DNA of 21,301 nucleotides. Origin: JAABRU01 sp964505535 (GTDB lineage Bacteria > Desulfobacterota > Desulfobacteria > Desulfobacterales > Desulfococcaceae). The notes under the pieces are model-generated. The model made no database searches. It was not told the origin of the DNA and saw only the letters and a list, made by a program, of their open reading frames with translations. This document shows positions 1-7,546 of the stretch, piece after piece. The position numbers and the translations under genes are program-made. The stretch's first letter is position 1. Every line of letters begins with the position of its first letter. Where the stretch lies: assembly GCA_964505535.1 (NCBI GenBank), contig CAZDIU010000055.1:1-21301 (forward strand), given 5' to 3'.

Positions 1-88
1 CATTTTCCCGGATAATGGCATAAGGCCCCACTTTGACATCCGCGCCCAGTTGCGCGCGGGAATCCACAATTGCTGTCGGATGTATCAT
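1..88 (-). CDS. lpxA: LpxA, UDP-N-acetylglucosamine acyltransferase (5' end only)
   Basis: This is the first 29 codons of a gene that runs off the left edge of the window. Translating the minus strand from the ATG at 88 gives MIHPTAIVDSRAQLGADVKV followed by GPYAIIREN. That is the typical N-terminus of LpxA, with the first left-handed beta-helix hexapeptide repeats. LpxA carries out the first step of lipid A synthesis in the cytoplasm, moving a 3-hydroxyacyl chain from ACP to UDP-GlcNAc. The start codon overlaps the fabZ stop in an ATGA arrangement, which points to translational coupling in an lpxD-fabZ-lpxA operon. The identification rests on a short segment, but the motif and the neighbours agree closely. 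Confidence 0.9.
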   Translation of the reverse strand, partial: MIHPTAIVDSRAQLGADVKVGPYAIIREN

Positions 89-528
89 TTTTTTTCTCCA
101 AAAGCGGCCAGGAGTTCGGCCTCGGCCACGCGCTGTCCCTCTACGCTCGCGAGCCCGGCCAGTTTGACCACTTTTTCACGCATTTTCAGAATATTGACTT
201 CCAGTATCAACTGATCTCCGGGCACAACCGGCTTTCGGAATCTGACCTTGTCAAATCCCATGAAATACATGGATGATCCGTGACGTTCCACTCCGCGGGA
301 TTCTGTCACAAGCACCGCGCCCGCCTGCCCCATTGCCTCAATAATCAGCACACCCGGCATAATGGGTTCGCCCGGAAAATGTCCCTGAAAATACGGCTCA
401 TTGATGGTCACATTTTTCAGGGCTTTGATTTTCTGTCCGGACTCCAGTTCCACCACCCGGTCAATCAGGACAAAAGGGTAACGGTGAGGCAAAAATTCCA
501 GAATTTTTGAAATGTCAAACAGGTTCAT
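85..528 (-). CDS. fabZ: FabZ, 3-hydroxyacyl-ACP dehydratase
   Basis: The 147-residue product has the normal FabZ length. FabZ dehydrates 3-hydroxyacyl-ACP to trans-2-enoyl-ACP in the cytoplasmic type II fatty acid cycle and competes with LpxA and LpxD for the same hydroxyacyl-ACP. The hot-dog fold signature is clear: LPHRYPFVLIDR at residues 13-24, and GHFPGEPIMPGV at 49-60, which holds the catalytic His50, with the catalytic Glu64 following in IIEAMGQAGA. The ATG at 528 overlaps the lpxD stop by four bases, and GAGG lies just upstream inside lpxD. The gene is part of the lpxD-fabZ-lpxA block and nothing in it looks abnormal. Confidence 0.97.
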   Translation of the reverse strand: MNLFDISKILEFLPHRYPFVLIDRVVELESGQKIKALKNVTINEPYFQGHFPGEPIMPGVLIIEAMGQAGAVLVTESRGVERHGSSMYFMGFDKVRFRKPVVPGDQLILEVNILKMREKVVKLAGLASVEGQRVAEAELLAAFGEKK

Positions 529-1550
529 TTTTCCTCAATCCTCTCCACTCTTTTTTCCAGTTCTGTGATTTTTTTCTTCAAATCCGGCAGACGGGGAATA
601 ATCTTCTGTACCTTCAGCCAGATTTTATGGGGCATTTCCGGTGCACCTGAAACCACTGCTTTGGCAGGAACGGATTTTGCCACCCCGGAACAGGGGCCAA
701 CGACCGCATAATCCCCGATTTCCGCATGATCGCAGACAGCCACCTGCCCGGCCAGAATCACATGCTTTCCGATTACCGCACTTCCTGCAATGCCCACCTG
801 CGCAACCAGAATGGTGTTTTCCCCCACGGTGACATTGTGCGCAATGTGAACCATGTTGTCGGTCTTGACCCCGCTTTTCACCCAGGTGGTGCCGAATGTG
901 GCCCGGTCAATGGTGTTCAGCGCGCCGAGTTCCACATCATCGTCAATCCGGACAATGCCGGTCTGGGGAATTTTCACATATTTCTCCCCATCCGGAACAA
1001 ATCCGAATCCGTCTGTTCCAATCACGGTTCCCGCGTTGACAATCACGCGGGAGCCGATTTGACACCGGGAGCGGATGGTGACATTGGCAAAAATCTCTGT
1101 GTCATCCCCGATGACAACCTCATCTTCAATGACCGTGCCGGGATGAATCCGAACGCGACTGCCAATGCTTACCCTGTCTCCTATGCAGACAAAATGGGAA
1201 ACATACACCTGCTCTCCGCAGCGGAAATCCTTTCCGATATGGGAGTTCGGGCTGATATATGCTTCGGGTTCGCATGGGGGATGAAACAGTTCTTTGGCCC
1301 TGGCAAATGCCAGAAGGGGATTTGCCACAGCAATGGTGGTAACTGAACCGGCCCCGTCAAAATCTTTGGGAACGATCACAGCAGCCGCACGGGTTTCATG
1401 AATCTGCTTCAGGAATTTCCCCCCCCCGGCCCAGGTGATATGATCTTCAGTCGCAGATTCAAACGGAGCGGCATCACATACCAGCCGCTCCCCGTCTCCG
1501 CGAAGCTCGCCTTTTACGGTTTCAGCAATTCTTGAGAGAGATATTTTCAT
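525..1550 (-). CDS. lpxD: LpxD, UDP-3-O-(3-hydroxyacyl)glucosamine N-acyltransferase
   Basis: The 341-residue product matches the LpxD family length. LpxD adds the N-linked 3-hydroxyacyl chain in the third step of lipid A synthesis. Three parts can be seen. There is an N-terminal uridine-binding domain (about residues 1-95). A left-handed beta-helix of I/V-G-x-x-x hexapeptides follows (about 100-310). The C-terminus is a short charged helical tail with heptad character (about 318-341, KKKITELEKRVERIEEK), as expected for the ACP-contacting helix. The catalytic histidine is probably His238 in MVHIAHNVTVG, matching His239 of the E. coli enzyme by motif. No strong Shine-Dalgarno sequence precedes the ATG at 1550. 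A gap of about 120 bp separates the gene from skp upstream. Confidence 0.96.
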   Translation of the reverse strand: MKISLSRIAETVKGELRGDGERLVCDAAPFESATEDHITWAGGGKFLKQIHETRAAAVIVPKDFDGAGSVTTIAVANPLLAFARAKELFHPPCEPEAYISPNSHIGKDFRCGEQVYVSHFVCIGDRVSIGSRVRIHPGTVIEDEVVIGDDTEIFANVTIRSRCQIGSRVIVNAGTVIGTDGFGFVPDGEKYVKIPQTGIVRIDDDVELGALNTIDRATFGTTWVKSGVKTDNMVHIAHNVTVGENTILVAQVGIAGSAVIGKHVILAGQVAVCDHAEIGDYAVVGPCSGVAKSVPAKAVVSGAPEMPHKIWLKVQKIIPRLPDLKKKITELEKRVERIEEK

Positions 1551-1671
1551 TTCTGTTGTCAGTGTGCGGGTTTCAGTGTTCAGGGGTTGGAGATTGGGGA
1601 TCAGGTGGGGCCGGGCATTCAGATTTCGGTTTCAGTTCATACCCAACCCCCTAACCCCTTAATCCCTTTCT
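1551..1671. other. skp-lpxD intergenic spacer with C-rich motif
   Basis: This short gap holds a run of ACCCAACCCCCTAACCCC character near 1641-1657 and the complementary GGGGTTGG at 1583-1590. CCAACCCC at 1643-1650 can pair with it as a weak long-loop hairpin. No intrinsic terminator with a T tract is visible, so skp and lpxD may still be co-transcribed. Confidence 0.4.
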
Positions 1672-2181
1672 CTATTTGGCATTGTATCGTTTGATTAACT
1701 CGTCTGTGACATCAAGCGCATCCGGATAATAGAGAACAGCCCCTTTCTCCAGAATAAGCTGAAAATTCCCGCTCCTGCCGATAGCTTCCACAATGTCAAA
1801 CACATCTTTCTGGACCCGTTTGATAATCTCTCCCTCAAAATCCCGGAGTTCATCCGCATATTTTTTCTGGAGTGCTTTGAAGTCGCCCACTTTGATGCGG
1901 AATTCCCGCTCTTTTTCCTCCCGCACCTCTTTGCTCATGACCATGGCTTCGGCTTCCAGCTTCTTTTTGAGTTTCTCAAGCTGCTCTCCCTGATCCCTGA
2001 GATTTTTTTCCATGCCCTTGCCTTTGGTTTCAATCTCGGCTTTGGCTGCTTTGCCTCCTTTGGATTCCCGAAGCACTTTCTGAAAATCAATGATACCGAT
2101 CTTTGTATCCGCTCCGTATGCGGAAACAAAGAAAAACAACGTAATAAAAACTGTAAGTCCCGCTGTTCTGACTGCTTTCAT
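1672..2181 (-). CDS. skp: Skp/OmpH-family periplasmic chaperone
   Basis: The 169-residue product fits the OmpH/Skp family, periplasmic chaperones that hold unfolded outer-membrane proteins on their way to BamA. The N-terminus, MKAVRTAGLTVFITLFFFVS followed by AYGADTKIGIID, is a signal peptide with probable cleavage after AYG. The motif IGIIDFQKVLRESKGGKAAK opens the mature chain. The middle (about residues 45-110) is rich in Lys and Glu and strongly coiled-coil, matching the Skp tentacles. The ATG at 2181 was chosen because AGAGG sits a few bases upstream and it begins the signal peptide. The frame stays open to 2358, but that extension overlaps a repeat element and lacks protein character. 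The usual bamA-skp-lpxD order is kept, though a long repeat-rich gap lies between bamA and this gene. Confidence 0.92.
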   Translation of the reverse strand: MKAVRTAGLTVFITLFFFVSAYGADTKIGIIDFQKVLRESKGGKAAKAEIETKGKGMEKNLRDQGEQLEKLKKKLEAEAMVMSKEVREEKEREFRIKVGDFKALQKKYADELRDFEGEIIKRVQKDVFDIVEAIGRSGNFQLILEKGAVLYYPDALDVTDELIKRYNAK

Positions 2182-2302
2182 TTTATCCTCTTTTCTCCTT
2201 GCATACCGGTTTTGCAGAAGACCGTCCTCTGCTTTTTTTATTATGAATCCAAACAGAGTTTGGACAGACATAATCATCTTTGCTTTCAATTTGAACTGTT
2301 TT

Positions 2303-2403
2303 ATGAAATCTGAAAAAAATTTCAGCATCAGCATCCATGTTTTCTGCAGCCAAGGCACAAAGTTTCACAAAGATTCAATGCACAGTTATTTTTCAGATTT
2401 CAT
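2303..2403. repeat. 101-bp element with 15-bp terminal inverted repeats (copy A)
   Basis: The element starts with ATGAAATCTGAAAAA (2303-2317) and ends with the exact reverse complement (2389-2403). Its interior shares several blocks with a second element at 11011-11120, among them TTTCAGCA, a CACAAAG block, an AATGC(A/G)CAGTT block and the (T)CAGA-TTCAT end. It has no coding capacity of its own. Size and ends suggest a MITE-like or structured dispersed repeat. It lies in the leader region of skp. Confidence 0.6.
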
Positions 2404-2608
2404 ATTAGGGACATGGAAAATGCTGATATACCGTTTATAAAAAAGCTGTCCTTTATGGATAAAGTTAATCTTTAATCAAAAACGGTATATTGGGAAGTTC
2501 CGAGTCCCTTATAATCCCAATGCCGTTTCCTTAAGAAAACAAAGGAGTGCCAAACTGAAAGTTTGGCATAACAATCTTCAGGGATTTTCCAATAAATAAT
2601 CTGCCCAC

Positions 2609-2638
2609 TGTAGGGGCGACCGGCCGGTCGCCCCTACA
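2609..2638. repeat. Perfect 30-bp palindrome
   Basis: TGTAGGGGCGACCGG at 2609-2623 is followed directly by its exact reverse complement at 2624-2638, with no loop. The GC-rich arms differ from the AT-rich flanks. It resembles the TAGGGGCGA...TCGCCCCTA type of intergenic repeat seen in many bacterial genomes (recalled, not searched). Confidence 0.85.
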
Positions 2639-2641
2639 AAT

Positions 2642-2668
2642 TACCCGCAAAAAGCGGGTATTTTATTT
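2642..2668 (+). terminator. Hairpin plus T-rich tail resembling an intrinsic terminator
   Basis: The stem TACCCGC (2642-2648) pairs with GCGGGTA (2654-2660) around an AAAAA loop and is followed by TTTTATTT on the plus strand. No plus-strand gene lies just upstream, so it may belong to the repeat element or block antisense transcription. On the minus strand it has only a weak T-rich tail. Confidence 0.4.
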
Positions 2669-2830
2669 CTTGGTAGTTCCCTCAGCAATTTCAGTATTCC
2701 CAAACTTTCAGTCCGGGACTCCGGATGAAGCATTTTCCGCTTAACTTAACGGCATTGGGGCAGCGGTCCGGTCTGCTGCATGATTGCACTGACAGTTCAG
2801 TGCTCCGCCAGTTCTGAATCTGTGATTTAT

Positions 2831-2863
2831 AACAACCGGATTTTTCCAAAAAATCCGGTTGTT
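2831..2863 (-). terminator. Hairpin downstream of bamA
   Basis: AACAACCGGATTTTT at 2831-2845 and its exact reverse complement at 2849-2863 form a 15-bp stem with a 3-base loop. The hairpin lies about 40 bases past the bamA stop. The minus strand continues ATAAATC, so the T tract is poor. The stem itself holds the A/T runs and could act as a terminator or 3'-end stabiliser. Confidence 0.55.
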
Positions 2864-2902
2864 CTGTACCGTTGAAGCCGCAAAATCAAAGTTGACAGAG
2901 TA

Positions 2903-5548
2903 TCAGAAGGTGCTGCCCATGGCAAATTCCCATCTGCCGCTTTCCTCATCATCCTTTCTGTCCAGAATATAGCCGTATTCAATGCGGATGGGGCCCATGG
3001 GGGAATACCATCGGAAGCCTCCGCCCGCACTCTGGCGCAGACCGCTGAATTCAATATTTTGAGATTTGTCATACACATTGCCGGTATCATAGAAGATGAC
3101 ACCCATCACCCCGGCATCTTTGATCAGCGGAAAGATATACTCTGCATTGAACTGGAAGAACTGATACCCCCCAACCTCAGCCCCTTCTTCATCAAACAGA
3201 CAGATATCCCGCCAGTCAAAGCCTCTGACCGAGTTGATGCCGCCCAGATAGAATTTTTCATAGTCCGGCAGCTTCATGCCGCTGTTCTGGCGGACATATC
3301 CGCCTCTGGTGTGCAGATACCCCACTGTTCCCCAGAAAAGCGGGAAATACTGACCGAGTTCCCCAATGACTTTGGTAAAACCGATGTCTCCGCCCAGCCC
3401 CGCATATTCCACACTGAGGCTGTGATTGCCGCCTTCGGTGGGATTGAACATTTTGTCCCTGGAATCATAGCGCAGGGTTCCTGTGACACTGCTGGTGACA
3501 AATTCCCCTTCCATTTCTTTGACATCTCTGGAAGCATCTTCTGTGACATCCTGTATCTCACCGATATCGTAACCGTAACTCAGATAGAAACGCGTATCCC
3601 TGAATACCGGATAGCCGAAGCGGATTGCGCCGCCCAGACTGTCTTTGTCATAGGTGTCATAATCCCGCTCCCATTTGTACAGATCAATTCCCGCGGACAG
3701 GGGAATGTCAAACAGCCAGGGTTCTGTGAAACTGGTGGTGAAACGGGTGGAACTGCCCCCAAGTTCAGCCTTGAGCTGGAGAATCTGTCCCAGCCCGAAA
3801 AGATTGCGCTGGGTGATGGAGGCCATGGCAAAAAGATTTTCCGTACTGCTGTATCCGCCGCCGAAACTGAAGGTTCCGGTGGGTTTTTCCGTGACATCAA
3901 TCTTGAGAATCATCTGATCCGCGGCACTGCCTTTGACCGTATTGACCTTGATATCCTCAAAATAATCCAGGCGGTTGAGATTGCGGATTCCCCTCTTCAG
4001 ATTTTTTCCGCTGTAAAGTCCCTGTTCCACCACCTCCAACTGACGGCGGATGACCTTGTCGCGTGTTTTGGTGTTTCCGCTGATGATGATTTTCTCAAAG
4101 TAGACCTGATTTCCTTTCTGTATTTTGTAATTCAGATCCACTTCCAGGCTTTCCGTTTTTTTGCTGATAAGAGGCTCAATTGACGCATAGGCATATCCCT
4201 CATCCGAATACACATCGGTGAGCGTCAGCACATCCTTGCGCACCACTTCCCGGTTGTACCAGGTTTCCCGGCCAATCTTTATTTTTTCCAGCAAATCCTT
4301 TTCCGGAAAAACGAGATCCCCTGTCACATTAACCTTTCCCACTTTGAACCGGGATCCTTCACTGATCTTTATGGTGATATAGATCCAGTTTCCCCTGTAC
4401 TCGACCTGGGGATCCCCCACTCTGGCCTCAATATAACCGTTGTTGTGATAATAGGCCGTGACCCGGGCAGCATCCTGGTTCAGATCTTCCCGGTTCAGTT
4501 CTCCTGAAGAGGTGATCCATGACCAGAACCCCTTTTCCGATGTTTTCATCAGTTTTTTGAGATCATCACTGGAAAATGCGCTGTTGCCCGCAAAGTCAAT
4601 ATTTTTGATCCGCACCTTTTCCCCTTCCGCAATGATGAACTCCACATCGGCCTGGTTGCTGTCCAGGTTTTTGATTTCATAACTGACGCTGACATTATGA
4701 TAATTTTTTTCTTTGTACAGGGATTCAATCCGCTGCATGTTGCTCTGAATGTTGGAGACATTCAGCACGGAACCGGTTTTGAGGGTAAGACTTTCCTTTA
4801 TTTTTTCCTCATCATAGACCCGGTTGCCGGCAAAGCGGACACTGCGGATGGTGGGTTTTTCCGTGACATGGAAAACAATGATCTTGCCTCCGGAACTTTC
4901 CTCGGATTCGATGCGGATATCGTCGAAATATCCCATCTTGTATACGGCCTTCATATCTTCGGACAGACTTTTGGCCAGAAAATCATCACCGGGCTGGGTA
5001 CGGATGATCCGCCGGATCGCATCGGATTCAATGCGTTTGTTTCCGGAAATCCGGATTTCCGCGACCCTTTCCCGCCGGAACAGCTTTGCGGAAAATTTCC
5101 GCACCAAATCTTTTACCATGACAGAAAGATTCTCTATTCCCCGGCCTTCGGTAAAAAATACCGAGGGCGGTTCCTGACCGACTGTGGTGATCATTTTTGC
5201 GTCAATGCTGATCTTCTGGCCAGCACGGGTCAGGCTTCCCCATATAACATAATCTGCACCCCGATCCATGCCGAATTTCCGGATACCGCCAGCGCTGCGC
5301 GTCACCTCTGTCCACGGTTTTCCGTCTGAAATTTCCGGATCAAGCACTGAAGCCCCTTCCTGTTCCAGAAGGGAACGGAGCACCTCCGGCAGTTTTTCCT
5401 CAAGATATTCCCTGTCCTCCATGACGTGAATATCAAAAGGCAGCACCACCACCTGCACTGTTTCCAGGGAAACAGCGCTGCCGGCTGCCGCACCCACAAT
5501 CAGGAGTATTGCCGGTACAATTTTTTTCAAAAAAACACGTCTGAACAT
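2903..5548 (-). CDS. bamA: BamA, outer-membrane beta-barrel assembly factor with extra N-terminal domain
   Basis: The 881-residue product is longer than most BamA proteins (about 750-810). BamA is the core of the BAM complex and inserts beta-barrel proteins into the outer membrane. After a signal sequence (about 1-27), residues 28-158 form an additional domain (VQVVVLPFDIH, then GADYVIWGSLTRAG, then SIDAKMI). This domain resembles the TolB-N/FlgO type of periplasmic alpha/beta fold. Five POTRA domains follow at about 162-231, 232-309, 312-396, 401-477 and 482-555. The 16-strand barrel covers about 560-881, with the conserved loop-6 VRGF at 774-777 and a terminal Phe, the usual barrel end. The ATG at 5548 has GAGG eight bases upstream. 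lolD ends 38 bases before the start, so bamA is probably in the lolC-lolD unit. Confidence 0.96.
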   Translation of the reverse strand: MFRRVFLKKIVPAILLIVGAAAGSAVSLETVQVVVLPFDIHVMEDREYLEEKLPEVLRSLLEQEGASVLDPEISDGKPWTEVTRSAGGIRKFGMDRGADYVIWGSLTRAGQKISIDAKMITTVGQEPPSVFFTEGRGIENLSVMVKDLVRKFSAKLFRRERVAEIRISGNKRIESDAIRRIIRTQPGDDFLAKSLSEDMKAVYKMGYFDDIRIESEESSGGKIIVFHVTEKPTIRSVRFAGNRVYDEEKIKESLTLKTGSVLNVSNIQSNMQRIESLYKEKNYHNVSVSYEIKNLDSNQADVEFIIAEGEKVRIKNIDFAGNSAFSSDDLKKLMKTSEKGFWSWITSSGELNREDLNQDAARVTAYYHNNGYIEARVGDPQVEYRGNWIYITIKISEGSRFKVGKVNVTGDLVFPEKDLLEKIKIGRETWYNREVVRKDVLTLTDVYSDEGYAYASIEPLISKKTESLEVDLNYKIQKGNQVYFEKIIISGNTKTRDKVIRRQLEVVEQGLYSGKNLKRGIRNLNRLDYFEDIKVNTVKGSAADQMILKIDVTEKPTGTFSFGGGYSSTENLFAMASITQRNLFGLGQILQLKAELGGSSTRFTTSFTEPWLFDIPLSAGIDLYKWERDYDTYDKDSLGGAIRFGYPVFRDTRFYLSYGYDIGEIQDVTEDASRDVKEMEGEFVTSSVTGTLRYDSRDKMFNPTEGGNHSLSVEYAGLGGDIGFTKVIGELGQYFPLFWGTVGYLHTRGGYVRQNSGMKLPDYEKFYLGGINSVRGFDWRDICLFDEEGAEVGGYQFFQFNAEYIFPLIKDAGVMGVIFYDTGNVYDKSQNIEFSGLRQSAGGGFRWYSPMGPIRIEYGYILDRKDDEESGRWEFAMGSTF

Positions 5549-5586
5549 ACATTGACCTCTTCATTGTCAGGGATACGGACAGCCTC

Positions 5587-6270
5587 CTACAGCGTCTCTG
5601 CCAACTGCCCGTCTGAAAGGGTTACACGGCGGGACATGCAGGCCGCGAGTTCTGCACTGTGTGTCACCACCACCAGCGTCATTTTCAGTTCTCTGTTCAA
5701 TTCTCTGAGCAGTTCATGGATCTGCCCGCTGTTTCTTTTATCCAGATTGCCTGTGGGTTCGTCTGCCAGCAGCAGCGCGGGGCCGATGACCAATGCCCTT
5801 GCCAGAGCCACCCGCTGCTGCTCTCCGCCTGACAGTTCGCTGACCCGGTGGGAAACACGGTTTTTCAGCCCCACCCGGTCCAGAATTTTCTCTGCACTTT
5901 TCGCAGCAGACTGTCTGTCCCTGCCGCTGATCAGCAAAGGCATCATGGTGTTCTCCAGTGCGCTGAACTCAGGCAGAAGATGGTGGAACTGAAACACGAA
6001 CCCAATGGATTTGTTACGGAATCCTGCCAGTTTTTCCCGGGTGAAACGGAAGACATCCTCTTCCCGGAAATACAGTTTTCCCCTGTCCGGATAATCAAGG
6101 GTTCCCAGGATGTGGAGCAGTGTGGATTTTCCAATGCCGGAAGCCCCCACCACTGCCACGGACTCTCCTTCCCGCAGGCGGAAGGAAAGGTCTCTGAGAA
6201 TCTCAATCGGTCCGGCATTGCCGTTAAAACTTTTATATAAACCGGAAGCCCGGATCAGGAAGGGCTGCTC
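5587..6270 (-). CDS. lolD: LolD, ATPase of the lipoprotein-releasing ABC transporter (start unresolved)
   Basis: The open frame encodes up to 227 residues and powers release of outer-membrane lipoproteins from the inner membrane with the adjacent LolC-type permease. Counted from the codon after the upstream stop, the ATPase motifs are Walker A GASGIGKST (42-50), signature LSGGEQQ (146-152), Walker B LLLADEP (166-172), D-loop NLD and the H-loop His204. Homology-like sequence (FLIRASGLYKSF, then IEILRDLSF) begins right after an in-frame TGA at 6271-6273. No ATG, GTG or TTG occurs before the GTG at 6159, and that GTG would remove the first strands of the domain. Possible starts are the CTG at 6258 or a frameshift from the ATG at 6335 that overlaps the lolC stop as TAATG. 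The true 5' end is uncertain; the gene identity is not. Confidence 0.88.
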   Translation of the reverse strand, partial: EQPFLIRASGLYKSFNGNAGPIEILRDLSFRLREGESVAVVGASGIGKSTLLHILGTLDYPDRGKLYFREEDVFRFTREKLAGFRNKSIGFVFQFHHLLPEFSALENTMMPLLISGRDRQSAAKSAEKILDRVGLKNRVSHRVSELSGGEQQRVALARALVIGPALLLADEPTGNLDKRNSGQIHELLRELNRELKMTLVVVTHSAELAACMSRRVTLSDGQLAETL

Positions 6271-6331
6271 TCAATTCTCCCCAATTTCCGCATTTCCGGA
6301 TCCTGGATACCTTTGTTCCCGTCTGTCTGCA

Positions 6332-7546
6332 TTATCCATGGCGGATGGCCTCAACCGGATCGAGTTTTGCAGCCTGACCTGCCGGATACAGGGTGGCCAG
6401 AAAGCATATCAGCACGGCTGCCGCTGCAATGGCCAGCACATCCGCTCCCTCAAGCCGGACCGGAAGCGTGGTGATATAATAAATATCCGGAGGAAGTTCA
6501 ATGAATCTGTAGTGTTTCAGCAGAAAACACAGCGCAATGCCCGCACATGATCCCAGTGCAGTGCCGATGCAGCCAATGGTCAGTCCCTTGAAAACAAAAA
6601 TCTTCCGGATGCTCCGATCCGTCGCCCCCATAGCTTTTAGAATGGCAATATCCCGTTTTTTCTCCATTACCACCATAATCAGGGAACTTGCTATATTGAA
6701 GGCCGCCACCAGGATGATCAGGGTCAAAATCACAAACATGGCTGTTTTTTCCAGTTTCAGGGCAGAAAAAAACGTCCGGTTCATTTCTGTCCAGTCCTTT
6801 ACAGTATAGCCATCCCCCAAATTCCGGGCAATGCGTCTGCCGATTTCTTCCGCGTCGTATATCCGATCCACCCGGATTTCAATCCCGGTGACAGCATCTC
6901 CCATGCGCAGCATTTTTCTGGCCGAATCCAGATGAATATAGGCAATGGTTCCGTCATATTCATACATGCCGGATTCAAAAAGACCGGCCACCCTGAATTT
7001 TTTCATGGAAGGCATATGCCCCACCGGCGAAACCATGCCTCTGGGTGAAATAAGATATATGTCATCCCCTTCCACAACTCCCATATTTCGGGCCAGTTCT
7101 CTGCCCAGAATAATGCCGGGAACTGTTTTTTCCGCTGCCAGTTTTTCCAGATCCGCGGCTGAGAGGTTCCTGTGCACCTGTCCGGCCAAAGCCGGATCAA
7201 TTCCCCGCAGCACTGCCCCGACTGCGCCGGCAGCGGATCGGAGCATGGTCTGGGTATGGATGACAGGCGCGGCTGCCACCACATCCTTCATCTGTGCCAG
7301 CAGGGAAAGAACGCTTCGGTACTCCGTAAAATTTCCTTTTTCACAGGTGATGAAAATATGGGATTCCACTGCCAGAATTCTGTTTTTCAAATCGGTCTCA
7401 AAACCTGCCATGACAGCAATCACCACAATCAGGGCCATGACCCCTACTGTCACTCCCGCAATGGAAAGAAAGGTGATCAGGGAGATGAATCCGTATTGCT
7501 GTTTGGCACGCAGATAGCGGCGGCCGATGAAATATTCAAAATTCAT
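6332..7546 (-). CDS. lolC: LolC/LolE-family lipoprotein-releasing permease
   Basis: The 404-residue product has the family length and layout. A short N-terminal amphipathic segment (FEYFIGRRYLRAK) leads into a first membrane helix at about residues 24-48. A periplasmic MacB-like domain follows (about 50-265), then a C-terminal FtsX-type region with three helices at about 270-295, 315-345 and 365-390. The end, LYPAGQAAKLDPVEAIRHG, is the typical family terminus. The protein pairs with LolD and moves lipoproteins from the inner membrane to the carrier LolA. Only one permease gene is present next to lolD, which suggests a homodimeric LolF-like arrangement rather than separate LolC and LolE. No clear Shine-Dalgarno site precedes the ATG at 7546. 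Confidence 0.93.
   Translation of the reverse strand: MNFEYFIGRRYLRAKQQYGFISLITFLSIAGVTVGVMALIVVIAVMAGFETDLKNRILAVESHIFITCEKGNFTEYRSVLSLLAQMKDVVAAAPVIHTQTMLRSAAGAVGAVLRGIDPALAGQVHRNLSAADLEKLAAEKTVPGIILGRELARNMGVVEGDDIYLISPRGMVSPVGHMPSMKKFRVAGLFESGMYEYDGTIAYIHLDSARKMLRMGDAVTGIEIRVDRIYDAEEIGRRIARNLGDGYTVKDWTEMNRTFFSALKLEKTAMFVILTLIILVAAFNIASSLIMVVMEKKRDIAILKAMGATDRSIRKIFVFKGLTIGCIGTALGSCAGIALCFLLKHYRFIELPPDIYYITTLPVRLEGADVLAIAAAAVLICFLATLYPAGQAAKLDPVEAIRHG

Larger units (their letters stand above)
2481..2760. repeat. Nested inverted-repeat element (MITE-like composite)
   Basis: Outer arms CCCAATGCCGTT (2516-2527) and AACGGCATTGGG (2749-2760) are exact reverse complements. Inner arms ACTGAAAGTTTGG (2554-2566) and CCAAACTTTCAGT (2700-2712) are also exact. 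A related AACGGTATATTGGGA at 2481-2495 pairs imperfectly with 2515-2527. The left inner arm itself forms a hairpin, GCCAAACT-GAA-AGTTTGGC (2549-2567). The centre holds the 30-bp palindrome and a terminator-like hairpin. No transposase is present. Confidence 0.6.
2182..2902. other. 721-bp gene-free gap between bamA and skp, rich in inverted repeats
   Basis: No convincing gene is present in this gap. From right to left it holds the bamA-proximal hairpin (2831-2863), a nested inverted-repeat element (2481-2760) with a perfect 30-bp palindrome, an AT-rich stretch, and a 101-bp element with terminal inverted repeats (2303-2403). The skp leader lies at 2182-2302. The hairpins probably separate bamA transcription from skp, so skp should have its own promoter here. 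I could not assign one with confidence. Confidence 0.6.

Noticed and set aside
2182..2358. N-terminal extension of the Skp frame by 59 residues
   Set aside because: The extension overlaps the 2303-2403 repeat, and the signal peptide and ribosome site place the start at 2181.
2609..2638. The 30-bp palindrome as an intrinsic terminator
   Set aside because: It has no loop and no T tract on either side; more likely a repeat or protein-binding palindrome.
3059..4183. 374-codon plus-strand open frame opposite bamA
   Set aside because: It lies entirely antisense to a well-supported BamA barrel and has no recognisable motif or ribosome site; frame shadow.
5587..6159. lolD starting at the GTG at 6159
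   Set aside because: This would remove the first strands and the adenine-binding loop of the ABC domain, although matching sequence continues upstream in the same frame.
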